From Thalassolituus sp. (GTDB lineage Bacteria > Pseudomonadota > Gammaproteobacteria > Pseudomonadales > Oceanobacteraceae), in the NCBI GenBank assembly GCA_029212275.1, contig JARGOI010000048.1:1-7054 (forward strand): a DNA stretch of 7,054 nt, written 5' to 3'. This document shows, in pieces, positions 1-5,812 of the stretch. How positions within the stretch are numbered: position 1 is the stretch's first letter; each line of letters begins with the position of its first letter. The notes beneath the pieces were generated by a model. It was not told where the DNA came from, searched no databases, and worked only from the letters and a program-made list of their open reading frames with translations. The translations under genes were made by a program, and so were the position numbers.

Positions 1-1
1 A

Positions 2-679
2 ATGACTGATACTTTTCAACCACCCAAAGCGGTTCTGTTTGATCTAGACGGTACATTGGTGGATACCGCACCAGACTTCTTCGAGGTGGTGAATCATCTA
101 CGTCAAGAACAAGGTATGGCTGTGCTGCCAAATACCGTTATTCGAGAGCAAGTCAGTAACGGCGGCATTGCTCTCGCCTGCTTAACCTTCGAAGTCACAC
201 GCGATCACGATGAGATTCAAACACTACGCCAGCGTTTGTTAGATCAATATGCACTTTGCATTGGTAACGCCAGTCATTATTTTGCAGGGTTTCCAAAGGT
301 GCTGGCGTATTTGCAGGAGCGACATATCCCTTGGGGTATCGTCACCAATAAACCGAAAACTTATACCGTGGCTTTATTAAAAGCTTTGAATATTGATGCC
401 GCTAGCGTGGTCTGCCCAGAAGATGTAAAACATGCGAAACCAGCACCCGACAGTTTGCTGTTGGCCGCGCAGCAGTTAGGTGTTTCACCTGATCTATGTT
501 GGTATGTCGGCGATCATAAACGCGATATTGATGCCGCCAGAGCGGCGAACATGGTCGCCATTGCTGCGCGCTTTGGATACATCGAAGCTGAGGACGACAT
601 GAATGCTTGGCAAGCCGATGTTTACATCGATAACCCGCTTGAGCTGATCGAACATATAGCAGCCTCTTTTGCCGATTAA
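2..679 (+). CDS. mupP: HAD-family phosphatase, probable N-acetylmuramic acid 6-phosphate phosphatase MupP
   Basis: A 225-residue cytoplasmic HAD hydrolase with all four motifs: DLDGT (nucleophile D14, acid/base D16), T115 in VTNK, K146 in HAKPAPD, and GD171 with D175. A helical cap lies between motifs I and II. It resembles both phosphoglycolate phosphatase (Gph) and MupP. MupP dephosphorylates MurNAc-6-phosphate in the Pseudomonas-type peptidoglycan recycling route that feeds UDP-MurNAc synthesis. I prefer MupP because of the SNGG motif at 52-55, the CPEDVKHAKP stretch at 138-147, the GYI near residue 192 and the C-terminal ADVYIDNPLEL, all of MupP style, and because yciK follows, as in Pseudomonas. 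The ATG at base 2 leaves a normal nine-residue lead before the first strand; its ribosome binding site lies outside the window. The ATGA at 2-5 would allow a four-base overlap with an upstream gene (ubiG in Pseudomonas), which cannot be seen here. The HAD fold is certain; the substrate is inferred. Confidence 0.85.
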   Translation: MTDTFQPPKAVLFDLDGTLVDTAPDFFEVVNHLRQEQGMAVLPNTVIREQVSNGGIALACLTFEVTRDHDEIQTLRQRLLDQYALCIGNASHYFAGFPKVLAYLQERHIPWGIVTNKPKTYTVALLKALNIDAASVVCPEDVKHAKPAPDSLLLAAQQLGVSPDLCWYVGDHKRDIDAARAANMVAIAARFGYIEAEDDMNAWQADVYIDNPLELIEHIAASFAD

Positions 680-743
680 ACAGTCAATAATCCAACAACA
701 ACATTTGCAGTGGCATTGATAGCAGCAACAGCAAGAGTAAATT

Positions 744-823
744 CGGCAAGCATGTCGGCAAAAATTAACCGTTGATTGCCGCTAATGCCATTACGTTAAA
801 AAATTGCCGCTCACAATTTGCCG
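744..823. repeat. Cluster of five TTGCCG/CGGCAA hexamers upstream of yciK
   Basis: The 187-base gap between mupP and yciK contains CGGCAA at 744-749 and 756-761 and its reverse complement TTGCCG at 776-781, 804-809 and 818-823. The inner pair 756-761/776-781 could form a six-base-pair stem. Two copies extend to TTGCCGCT(A/C)A. About 0.04 copies would be expected by chance in 80 bases on both strands, so the cluster is notable. It could be a protein-binding array or a degenerate repeat. A GATAAT at 831-836 resembles a -10 box but has no good -35 at 16-18 bases. No function is established. Confidence 0.4.
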
Positions 824-866
824 TTTGCGCGATAATCCGAACAAAACAAAGACAGAGAATGAGATC

Positions 867-1622
867 ATGACAGACAACAAGGTACCAACAGACACCTTCC
901 CACTTAAAAGTCGCGTCATCTTAGTGACAGGTGCTGGCTATGGTATTGGACGTGAAGCGGCACTGACCTACGCTCGTGCCGGAGCCACCGTATTGCTGCT
1001 GGGTCGCACCGCACAAGCGCTTAACGACACCTACGACATGATTGAAGCGGCAGGCTTGCCGCAAGCGGCGGTACTGCCGTTTGATTTAGAAAATACTGAT
1101 GAAGATACATTTATCGAACTCGCAGGTCTCATTGCCGAGCACTTCGAACACTTAGATGGCGTATTGCTCAACGCCAGTGTTCTTGGGCAACGAACTATGC
1201 TCGACAACTACCACTGGGAAACCTGGCAAAAAGTCATTCAGATCAACGTGAATGGGCAATTTGCCTTAATAAAACACCTGTTGCCCTTGCTGCATAAAGC
1301 ACCCGCTGACGCTTCTGTCGTATTTACCACCAGCAGCGTTGGTCGCGAAGGTCGTGCTTTTTGGGGAGCTTACTCCGTCTCTAAGTTTGCCACAGAAGGC
1401 TTGATGCAAGTGCTCGCGCAAGAGCTTGAAAATACCAGTCGCATTCGTGTTAATTGCATTAATCCGGGCGCAACACGCACGGGCATGCGCGCTGCCGCTT
1501 ACCCCGCAGAAAACCCAGCAGGTGTGACAGAACCCGCAGACATCATGCCGCTATACCTGCATTTAATGAGTCCTGAATCGATAGGGACTCATGGTCAAAG
1601 TTTGGACGCACAACCTCGATAA
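867..1622 (+). CDS. yciK: YciK-family short-chain dehydrogenase/reductase
   Basis: A 251-residue classical SDR with a Rossmann fold. It has the cofactor loop TGAGYGIG at 21-28, the central asparagine of a modified NNAG motif at N102 (LNAS), N127, serines S156/S157, and the YxxxK pair Y169/K173, giving a complete Asn-Ser-Tyr-Lys tetrad. It closely follows E. coli YciK, including SSVGREGRA, GAYSVSKFATEG, RVNCINPGATRT, PADIMPLYL and the DAQP ending; the E. coli protein is about 252 residues. YciK is a predicted cytoplasmic NAD(P)H oxidoreductase of unknown physiological substrate. I start at the ATG at 867, preceded by GAGA/AGAG purines, not at the in-frame TTG at 804: the longer version adds 21 residues with no SDR counterpart and exceeds the family length. 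It sits 187 bases after mupP, so it may share that transcript or use its own promoter. Family assignment is secure; the reaction is unknown. Confidence 0.92.
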   Translation: MTDNKVPTDTFPLKSRVILVTGAGYGIGREAALTYARAGATVLLLGRTAQALNDTYDMIEAAGLPQAAVLPFDLENTDEDTFIELAGLIAEHFEHLDGVLLNASVLGQRTMLDNYHWETWQKVIQINVNGQFALIKHLLPLLHKAPADASVVFTTSSVGREGRAFWGAYSVSKFATEGLMQVLAQELENTSRIRVNCINPGATRTGMRAAAYPAENPAGVTEPADIMPLYLHLMSPESIGTHGQSLDAQPR

Positions 1623-1630
1623 TTACGGTA

Positions 1631-1658
1631 GAAATCAGTCAGTATTTTGGCTGATTTC
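1631..1658 (+). terminator. Possible transcription-end hairpin after yciK, no U-tract
   Basis: Eight perfect pairs, GAAATCAG (1631-1638) with CTGATTTC (1651-1658), extend inward through two G-U wobbles to about 12 pairs around a four-base loop at 1643-1646. It begins nine bases after the yciK stop. No T-run follows, so it is not a canonical intrinsic terminator. It may instead stabilise the yciK 3' end or be a weak or Rho-assisted end. Confidence 0.35.
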
Positions 1659-1770
1659 GTCTAACGGTTTCGTCAACGACTCGACACTCCTTGCTCACCA
1701 CCTTCAGAAAAATCCACAACTCATTGTTTTTACTATCAAAAATTAAAATTTCCAACATGGCACAGAAATC

Positions 1771-1799
1771 GCTTATTCCTAAACATTGAAATGATAAGC
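1771..1799. promoter_or_regulatory. Inverted repeat just upstream of the diguanylate cyclase ribosome binding site
   Basis: GCTTAT at 1771-1776 is matched by ATAAGC at 1794-1799 with 17 bases between, ending four bases before the TGAGG ribosome binding site at 1803-1807. It could be a small operator or a leader stem that affects translation, or it may be chance. The AT-rich stretch at 1724-1752 upstream is the likeliest promoter area, but I see no convincing -35/-10 pair. Confidence 0.2.
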
Positions 1800-1813
1800 T
1801 GATGAGGTAGCTC

Positions 1814-2938
1814 ATGGTCAGTCCGCTACATACCGATGGTCGCGCGGAATTACGAGATGATAAGGTTATTTCACCTTTTGGTGACATCGCCCCGCGTCCA
1901 GATATTCGTCCAGAAATTTTGCTCTGTTTAGCAGGAAAATTACAGACCACACTGGATCTAACACAGTTATTGGAAATCTTTTACGAAGAGATTCAACAGG
2001 CGGTGCTGGTTGATGGTCTCACTTTTCACTACGAAGCATTGGGCATTACCCTAAGTGTTGGTCGCAGCAGCCCTCATACGTCCAAGTATCGATTACAAAC
2101 GCAAAACGATTACATGGGCGATTTGTCGTTTCATCGTTCCACGCGTTTTAGAGAACACGAACTGGCAAATGTTGAAGGCCTACTAACAACCCTCGTGTAT
2201 CCGATGCGAAATGCGCTGCGTTATCACGAAGCGTTGGCCGCGGCTTTCCGCGACCCTTTAACTGGTGCAGGCAACCGTGTTGCATTAGATAAAACCTTAA
2301 TGCGAGAAGTGGAATTAGCAAAACGTCACGATCAATCTTTATCGGTGCTGATGCTCGACCTAGATCATTTTAAACGCGTAAATGATGAGTTTGGTCACAG
2401 CATGGGCGATATGGTTCTTAAAGAAGCCGTGAAAAAGATTACCGATTGTATTCGCCAAACAGATATGTGTTTTCGTTACGGTGGTGAAGAGTTTCTCATC
2501 TTACTGAGCAGTGCCGATCAAGCCGGTGCGTTACGCATCGCAGAACGCATTCGCATGAGCATTGGTCAGATGGTGTTTTCCAACGAACGCGGTAAATTGC
2601 AAGTGACCACCAGCATTGGCTCTGCCAGTCTGCTAATGTCCGACAGCATGGAAGACTTGGTTAAACGCGCCGACGAAGGATTGTATTTAGCAAAAAACTT
2701 AGGGCGTAACCGAGTAATCAGTGATTTGGATTTAGAATTTTCACAACGCGAACCTTGTGCTGGCCCTTTTGTTCATAACTTAAAAGAGGATTCAGTCGTT
2801 AATAAAACAGTGTCTTCCATAGAACAGCAATCGACACCAGAATCGCTGTCATTAAAGGAACCGCTTTCTTTGAAGGAATCTTTGCCTTTGCAAGAACAAA
2901 AATCCTTAAAAGATAAGAAGTCTTTAAAAGAAAAGTAG
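1814..2938 (+). CDS. Soluble diguanylate cyclase (GAF-like region plus GGDEF domain) with C-terminal hexapeptide repeats
   Basis: A 374-residue protein with no signal peptide or membrane segment. GGDEF proteins make cyclic di-GMP from two GTP. The domain spans about 143-305: DPLTGAGNR at 147-155, metal-binding D182 in LDLDHFK, ND at 190-191 and the active-site loop GGEEF at 223-227. RQTD at 214-217 lies exactly five residues before GGEEF and fits the RxxD inhibitory I-site, so product inhibition is expected. Residues about 35-135 are weakly GAF-like (inferred from pattern, ligand unknown). The tail is low complexity, and residues 345-374 form five hexapeptide units like LSLKEP/KSLKEK. The ATG at 1814 is supported by TGAGG at 1803-1807, six bases away. 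From memory, P. aeruginosa has a GGDEF gene (PA3177) at the same place near yciK and rluB, which suggests conserved synteny. Catalytic assignment is firm; signal input and output are unknown. Confidence 0.9.
   Translation: MVSPLHTDGRAELRDDKVISPFGDIAPRPDIRPEILLCLAGKLQTTLDLTQLLEIFYEEIQQAVLVDGLTFHYEALGITLSVGRSSPHTSKYRLQTQNDYMGDLSFHRSTRFREHELANVEGLLTTLVYPMRNALRYHEALAAAFRDPLTGAGNRVALDKTLMREVELAKRHDQSLSVLMLDLDHFKRVNDEFGHSMGDMVLKEAVKKITDCIRQTDMCFRYGGEEFLILLSSADQAGALRIAERIRMSIGQMVFSNERGKLQVTTSIGSASLLMSDSMEDLVKRADEGLYLAKNLGRNRVISDLDLEFSQREPCAGPFVHNLKEDSVVNKTVSSIEQQSTPESLSLKEPLSLKESLPLQEQKSLKDKKSLKEK
2846..2935 (+). repeat. Five tandem 18-base units encoding a hexapeptide repeat
   Basis: The last 30 codons of the cyclase gene divide into five in-frame 18-base units encoding LSLKEP, LSLKES, LPLQEQ, KSLKDK and KSLKEK. 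The consensus is xSLKEx, with the central leucine kept in all five and Lys or Gln after it. The DNA units differ at many bases, so the array is not a recent slippage product. The stop codon follows the last unit directly. Confidence 0.8.
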
Positions 2939-2944
2939 TCAACT

Positions 2945-2976
2945 GATTGTCCAGAAAACAGACTGTTCAGAAAACA
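2945..2976. repeat. 16-base tandem direct repeat after the cyclase stop codon
   Basis: GATTGTCCAGAAAACA (2945-2960) is followed immediately by GACTGTTCAGAAAACA (2961-2976); 14 of 16 positions match. It starts six bases after the cyclase stop and ends against the A-run leading into the terminator. It probably arose by local duplication. Confidence 0.7.
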
Positions 2977-3013
2977 AAAAAAGAGGCGCTAAATAATTTA
3001 GCGCCTCATTTTT
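2976..3013. terminator. Bidirectional intrinsic terminator between the convergent cyclase gene and rluB
   Basis: A perfect 11-base-pair stem, GAGGCGCTAAA (2983-2993) with TTTAGCGCCTC (2997-3007), closes a three-base loop. On the plus strand it is followed by ATTTTT (3008-3013). On the minus strand it is followed by a run of seven U, complementary to the A-run at 2976-2982. It can therefore end transcripts from both sides, 44 bases past the cyclase stop and 23 bases past the rluB stop. Confidence 0.9.
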
Positions 3014-3030
3014 GACTTTGAAAATGACGT

Positions 3031-3873
3031 CTATTTTTTACTTGGCGTTCTTTTGCTCGCCTGCTGACGAACTTTTTGTTTACGCGCTTGGCGTTCGTAG
3101 ATTTCTTTTTCTTTACCTTCAAATCGCTTGGTGCGTTTATGCGAGGTGCCTACCATCTCGGTAAGATCATTCACTTCTTTTTGACCTAACTCTAACCAGG
3201 TACCCACAGGAATACTGCCAGGTAAGAAGATACAACCGTAGCGCACGCGCTTAAGGCGGCTAACGGTCACACCTTGGCTTTCCCAAAGACGGCGCACTTC
3301 GCGATTACGACCTTCCATGACCACCACGTGATACCACTTATTCTGGCCATCGCCGTCGTAGAAGCGCACATCAGTAAAACGCGCCACGCCATCGTCTAAC
3401 AGCACGCCTTCTTTTAGGCGGGCAATCATGTCTTCATCCACTTCACCGCGCACGCGTACCGCGTACTCACGGTCAATTTCGCTGGAAGGGTGCATCAGTT
3501 TGTTGGCTAACTCGCCGTCGGTGGTAAACAACAACAAGCCACTGGTGTTTATATCCAAGCGACCAACATTGATCCAACGTTCGTTTTTGGTTTTCGGCAA
3601 ATGATCAAACACGGTCGGACGACCTTCGGGATCACTGCGCGTACACACTTCACCAATCGGTTTGTTATACGCCAAAACACGACACGAGCGTCCTACTTCA
3701 CTCAGGTCCACTTTTTTGCCTTCGATGCGAACATCGTCGTTGCGTCCGGCGCGATCGCCCAAATTGGCAATTTCACCATTCACGGTCACTTTGCCCTCGG
3801 CAATCCAACGTTCCGCTTCACGGCGCGAGGCGATGCCCGCAATGGCTAATAATTTTTGAACTCGTTCATTCAT
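3031..3873 (-). CDS. rluB: 23S rRNA pseudouridine synthase, RluB-type
   Basis: A 280-residue RsuA-family enzyme. The E. coli RluB converts uridine 2605 of 23S rRNA to pseudouridine in the large-subunit peptidyl transferase region. An N-terminal S4 RNA-binding domain (about 2-60; RVQKLLAIAG, SRREAERWIAEGKVTVNG) precedes the catalytic domain with GRLDINTSGLLLF, where D107 is the predicted catalytic aspartate, and the NREVRRLWESQG motif. The tail from about residue 240 is strongly basic (Lys/Arg/Gln), as expected for rRNA binding. I start at the ATG at 3873; an upstream in-frame start at 3933 would add 20 residues with no S4 counterpart lying wholly inside scpB. The start overlaps the scpB stop by eight bases (ATGAATGA), and no strong ribosome binding site precedes it, so coupling to scpB translation is likely. 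Paralogues RluE/RluF are possible but the scpAB linkage favours RluB. Confidence 0.92.
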   Translation of the reverse strand: MNERVQKLLAIAGIASRREAERWIAEGKVTVNGEIANLGDRAGRNDDVRIEGKKVDLSEVGRSCRVLAYNKPIGEVCTRSDPEGRPTVFDHLPKTKNERWINVGRLDINTSGLLLFTTDGELANKLMHPSSEIDREYAVRVRGEVDEDMIARLKEGVLLDDGVARFTDVRFYDGDGQNKWYHVVVMEGRNREVRRLWESQGVTVSRLKRVRYGCIFLPGSIPVGTWLELGQKEVNDLTEMVGTSHKRTKRFEGKEKEIYERQARKQKVRQQASKRTPSKK

Positions 3874-4825
3874 CGGTGTTATCCGCGTTCTCCGCACGCT
3901 CATTATTGGGTGCGTCATTGTCTTTTGGCGCATCGGCGTCTGACCAATGCGTATTATTTTCTGGCTGAGGCTTACTCTCTTTCAAAGAGGAAGCGGCTCC
4001 GGTTTGCGCCTGTTTCTCTTCTAAACGCGCAAGAATTTGTCCTAGGTCGCGGACTTTACGCGTTTCGTGCTTATCCGTCACGGGCTCAAACACGTTATCT
4101 TCAACTTGATCGATTAATCGTTCTGCCGCCGCTAGGTCTTCGGCGGTCGAACTGAGCACTTCGACACCGCGTTCGTTGCGTTCTTCTTCACTGGTAAAAC
4201 TGTAATTGTCTGGTGTCGATTTACGTGCCTCTGCATCATCCCCTAGGGTTTCAATGCGACGTTGATCGTCGAGTTCACGTACGTCCAACATGGAGGGTAA
4301 ATCACCCAGTGCCTGTAAACCAAAGTAGTCGAGAAATTCATTGGTAGTAGCATACATCGCTGGACGACCGGGAGAATCACGGTGGCCCACAATGCGAACC
4401 CACTCACGTTCGAGCAAGGTTTTGATGATACCGGAGCTAACCACCACCCCACGTACATCTTCTATGTCACCACGGGTGATTGGCTGGCGATAAGCAATCA
4501 ACGCGAGAGTTTCAAGTAATGCTCGTGAATAACGCTGCGGTTTTTCTTCCCACAAACGTGCCACCCAAGGCGCAACATCAGCACGAACCTGAAGACGAAA
4601 CCCAGACGCCACTTCGGTCAGTTCGATGCCGCGACCGAGCAAATCCTGACGTAATTCCGTTAATGCTGCTTGCAGGTCGGCAATGCTGGGTTGTTCGATT
4701 TCATCAAACAAAGATTGCATGCGTGAGAGAGACAAAGGCGCGCCAGCAGCCATCATCGCCGCTTCCAAAATCAATTTTAAATCGGGCTGACGCGCAACGC
4801 CTTGGCGAAGAGAATTTGAATTCAT
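3866..4825 (-). CDS. scpB: Segregation and condensation protein ScpB
   Basis: A 319-residue ScpB, the winged-helix (kite) subunit that dimerises and binds the ScpA kleisin in the Smc-ScpAB chromosome condensation complex. Two winged-helix domains are visible at about 14-95 and 96-175. The second carries the family signature ETLALIAYRQPITRGDIE, then VRGV, GRPAMYATTNEFLDYFGL (153-170) and LGDLP. Residues after about 180 form a long, acidic, Asn/Asp/Glu-rich tail of low complexity that looks disordered; the folded core alone would be about 180 residues, so this is a long version. The ATG at 4825 overlaps the scpA stop by four bases (ATGA) and has a GGGGG run at 4832-4836 six bases upstream. The 3' end overlaps rluB. 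Function is well supported; the role of the tail is unknown. Confidence 0.95.
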   Translation of the reverse strand: MNSNSLRQGVARQPDLKLILEAAMMAAGAPLSLSRMQSLFDEIEQPSIADLQAALTELRQDLLGRGIELTEVASGFRLQVRADVAPWVARLWEEKPQRYSRALLETLALIAYRQPITRGDIEDVRGVVVSSGIIKTLLEREWVRIVGHRDSPGRPAMYATTNEFLDYFGLQALGDLPSMLDVRELDDQRRIETLGDDAEARKSTPDNYSFTSEEERNERGVEVLSSTAEDLAAAERLIDQVEDNVFEPVTDKHETRKVRDLGQILARLEEKQAQTGAASSLKESKPQPENNTHWSDADAPKDNDAPNNERAENADNTDE

Positions 4826-5727
4826 TGTGCGCCCCCATTTTCTTCCGACTTGGTGTCCTTTTCAGCGTCTGAAGCTTGTTGTTCTATTTCTTGTTGCTCT
4901 GATCCCAGTTGAGAAATACGTAGCTTCACGTGAATCGCGCCTAACACTTCGTGCTGTACCAAATCGAGCAATTGTTCTTTAATCAATTCGAGAATAGCCA
5001 AAAAGCTCACTACCACGCCTAAACGGCCTTCTTCGAGCGTAAAGAGTTGGCTGAACGGCATAAAATGGCCTCCTTTAAGGCGCTCGAGTATGGCACTCAT
5101 ACGCTCGCGCGTGGACAACTCTTCGCGGGCAATTTCATGATGTTCGAAACGCTCTGCGCGGCGCATCACATCGGCCATGGCCAACATCAACTCTCGCATA
5201 TCTACTTCTGGATGCACCCGTTCTTGAATGCGATCGGGCGCATCAATATCGGCGACAAAGGTGTCGCGCTCAAGACGCGGCAATTGTTCCAGCTCTTCGG
5301 CGACGGTACGCAGTTTTTCGTATTCTTGCAGACGGCGGATTAGCTCGGCGCGTGGATCGTCTTCTTCCTCGTCATCGGTATGATGGCGCGGCAAAAGCAC
5401 CCTGCTTTTAATTTCTGCCAGCATGGCGGCCATCACCAAATATTCTGCGGCTAATTCAAGCTGCAAGGCGTGCATCATATCGATATAGAGAATGTATTGA
5501 TCAACGATATCCGACACGTGCACATCTAAAATATCTAAATTTTGCTTACGGATCAGGTACAGCAGTAAATCGAGCGGGCCTTCAAACTGCTCTAATATCA
5601 CTTCCAGCGCATCAGGCGGAATATACAAATCGAGCGGCAACTGCGTCATCGGTACGCCACGCAGCATAATAGTGTGCAACGACGACGGACGCTCGCTTAC
5701 ATGTTCACTGACTGGTGTCTCACTCAT
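4822..5727 (-). CDS. scpA: Segregation and condensation protein ScpA (kleisin)
   Basis: A 301-residue kleisin that bridges the Smc heads and binds ScpB. The N-terminal kleisin signature is FEGPLDLLLYLIRKQNLDI (48-66), followed by LELAAEYLVMAAMLAEIKSR. The middle has an acidic patch (DDEEEDD) and a charged helical linker, and the C-terminal winged helix includes VSFLAILELIK (242-250 region). The segment LPLDLYIPPDALEV before the signature matches the Pseudomonas-type ScpA N-terminus, which supports an upstream start. I use the ATG at 5727; an in-frame stop lies just before it. M21 and M27 are alternatives, since residues 1-25 look poorly conserved. No strong ribosome binding site precedes 5727, so initiation may depend on upstream translation. 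It follows trpS by 85 bases with no obvious terminator. Confidence 0.94.
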   Translation of the reverse strand: MSETPVSEHVSERPSSLHTIMLRGVPMTQLPLDLYIPPDALEVILEQFEGPLDLLLYLIRKQNLDILDVHVSDIVDQYILYIDMMHALQLELAAEYLVMAAMLAEIKSRVLLPRHHTDDEEEDDPRAELIRRLQEYEKLRTVAEELEQLPRLERDTFVADIDAPDRIQERVHPEVDMRELMLAMADVMRRAERFEHHEIAREELSTRERMSAILERLKGGHFMPFSQLFTLEEGRLGVVVSFLAILELIKEQLLDLVQHEVLGAIHVKLRISQLGSEQQEIEQQASDAEKDTKSEENGGAQ

Positions 5728-5785
5728 TTCGCATTATCCATGCTCTGATCAAATGTACTTCCTCACAACCGAACCGTTGCTGCAT
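5720..5785 (-). CDS. Possible 21-codon upstream ORF coupled to scpA (weak)
   Basis: In the 85-base trpS-scpA gap, an ATG at 5785-5783 opens 21 codons (starting MQQRFGCEEV) and stops with TGA at 5722-5720, overlapping the scpA start by eight bases. AGGGA lies about seven bases upstream, a better ribosome binding site than scpA itself has. It could be a leader ORF that hands ribosomes to scpA. A run of 21 open codons is not improbable by chance (roughly one in three), and I recognise no relative. Confidence 0.2.
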   Translation of the reverse strand: MQQRFGCEEVHLIRAWIMRNE

Positions 5786-5812
5786 TTCTTATTCCCTGGC
5801 TTAGCGAAAGGC

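Noticed and set aside
831..836. GATAAT as a yciK -10 promoter box
   Set aside because: No -35-like hexamer at 16-18 bases; the nearest TTGCCG is 21 bases away and there is no extended -10.
804..866. 21-residue N-terminal extension of yciK from TTG
   Set aside because: The extension has no SDR counterpart, begins inside the TTGCCG repeat cluster, and the ATG at 867 gives the normal family length.
1655..1674. Direct repeat TTTCGTC at 1655-1661 and 1668-1674
   Set aside because: Seven bases only, partly inside the hairpin after yciK; too short to separate from chance.
1639..1950. Minus-strand open frame of 103 codons across the yciK-cyclase gap
   Set aside because: It runs antisense into the start of the cyclase gene, has no recognisable domain and no good ribosome binding site, and its gap portion overlaps the hairpin and leader of the plus-strand genes.
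3874..3933. 20-residue N-terminal extension of rluB
   Set aside because: It lies wholly within scpB and precedes the S4 domain start expected at MNERVQKLL.
3856..4155. Plus-strand open frame of 99 codons opposite scpB
   Set aside because: Antisense to conserved coding sequence with no recognisable protein features.
4480..4872. Plus-strand open frame of 130 codons opposite scpB and the scpA end
   Set aside because: Shadow frame of two well-supported genes on the other strand; no domain or initiation signal.
5047..5343. Plus-strand open frame of 98 codons opposite scpA
   Set aside because: Antisense shadow; its composition follows the scpA codons and it shows no motif.
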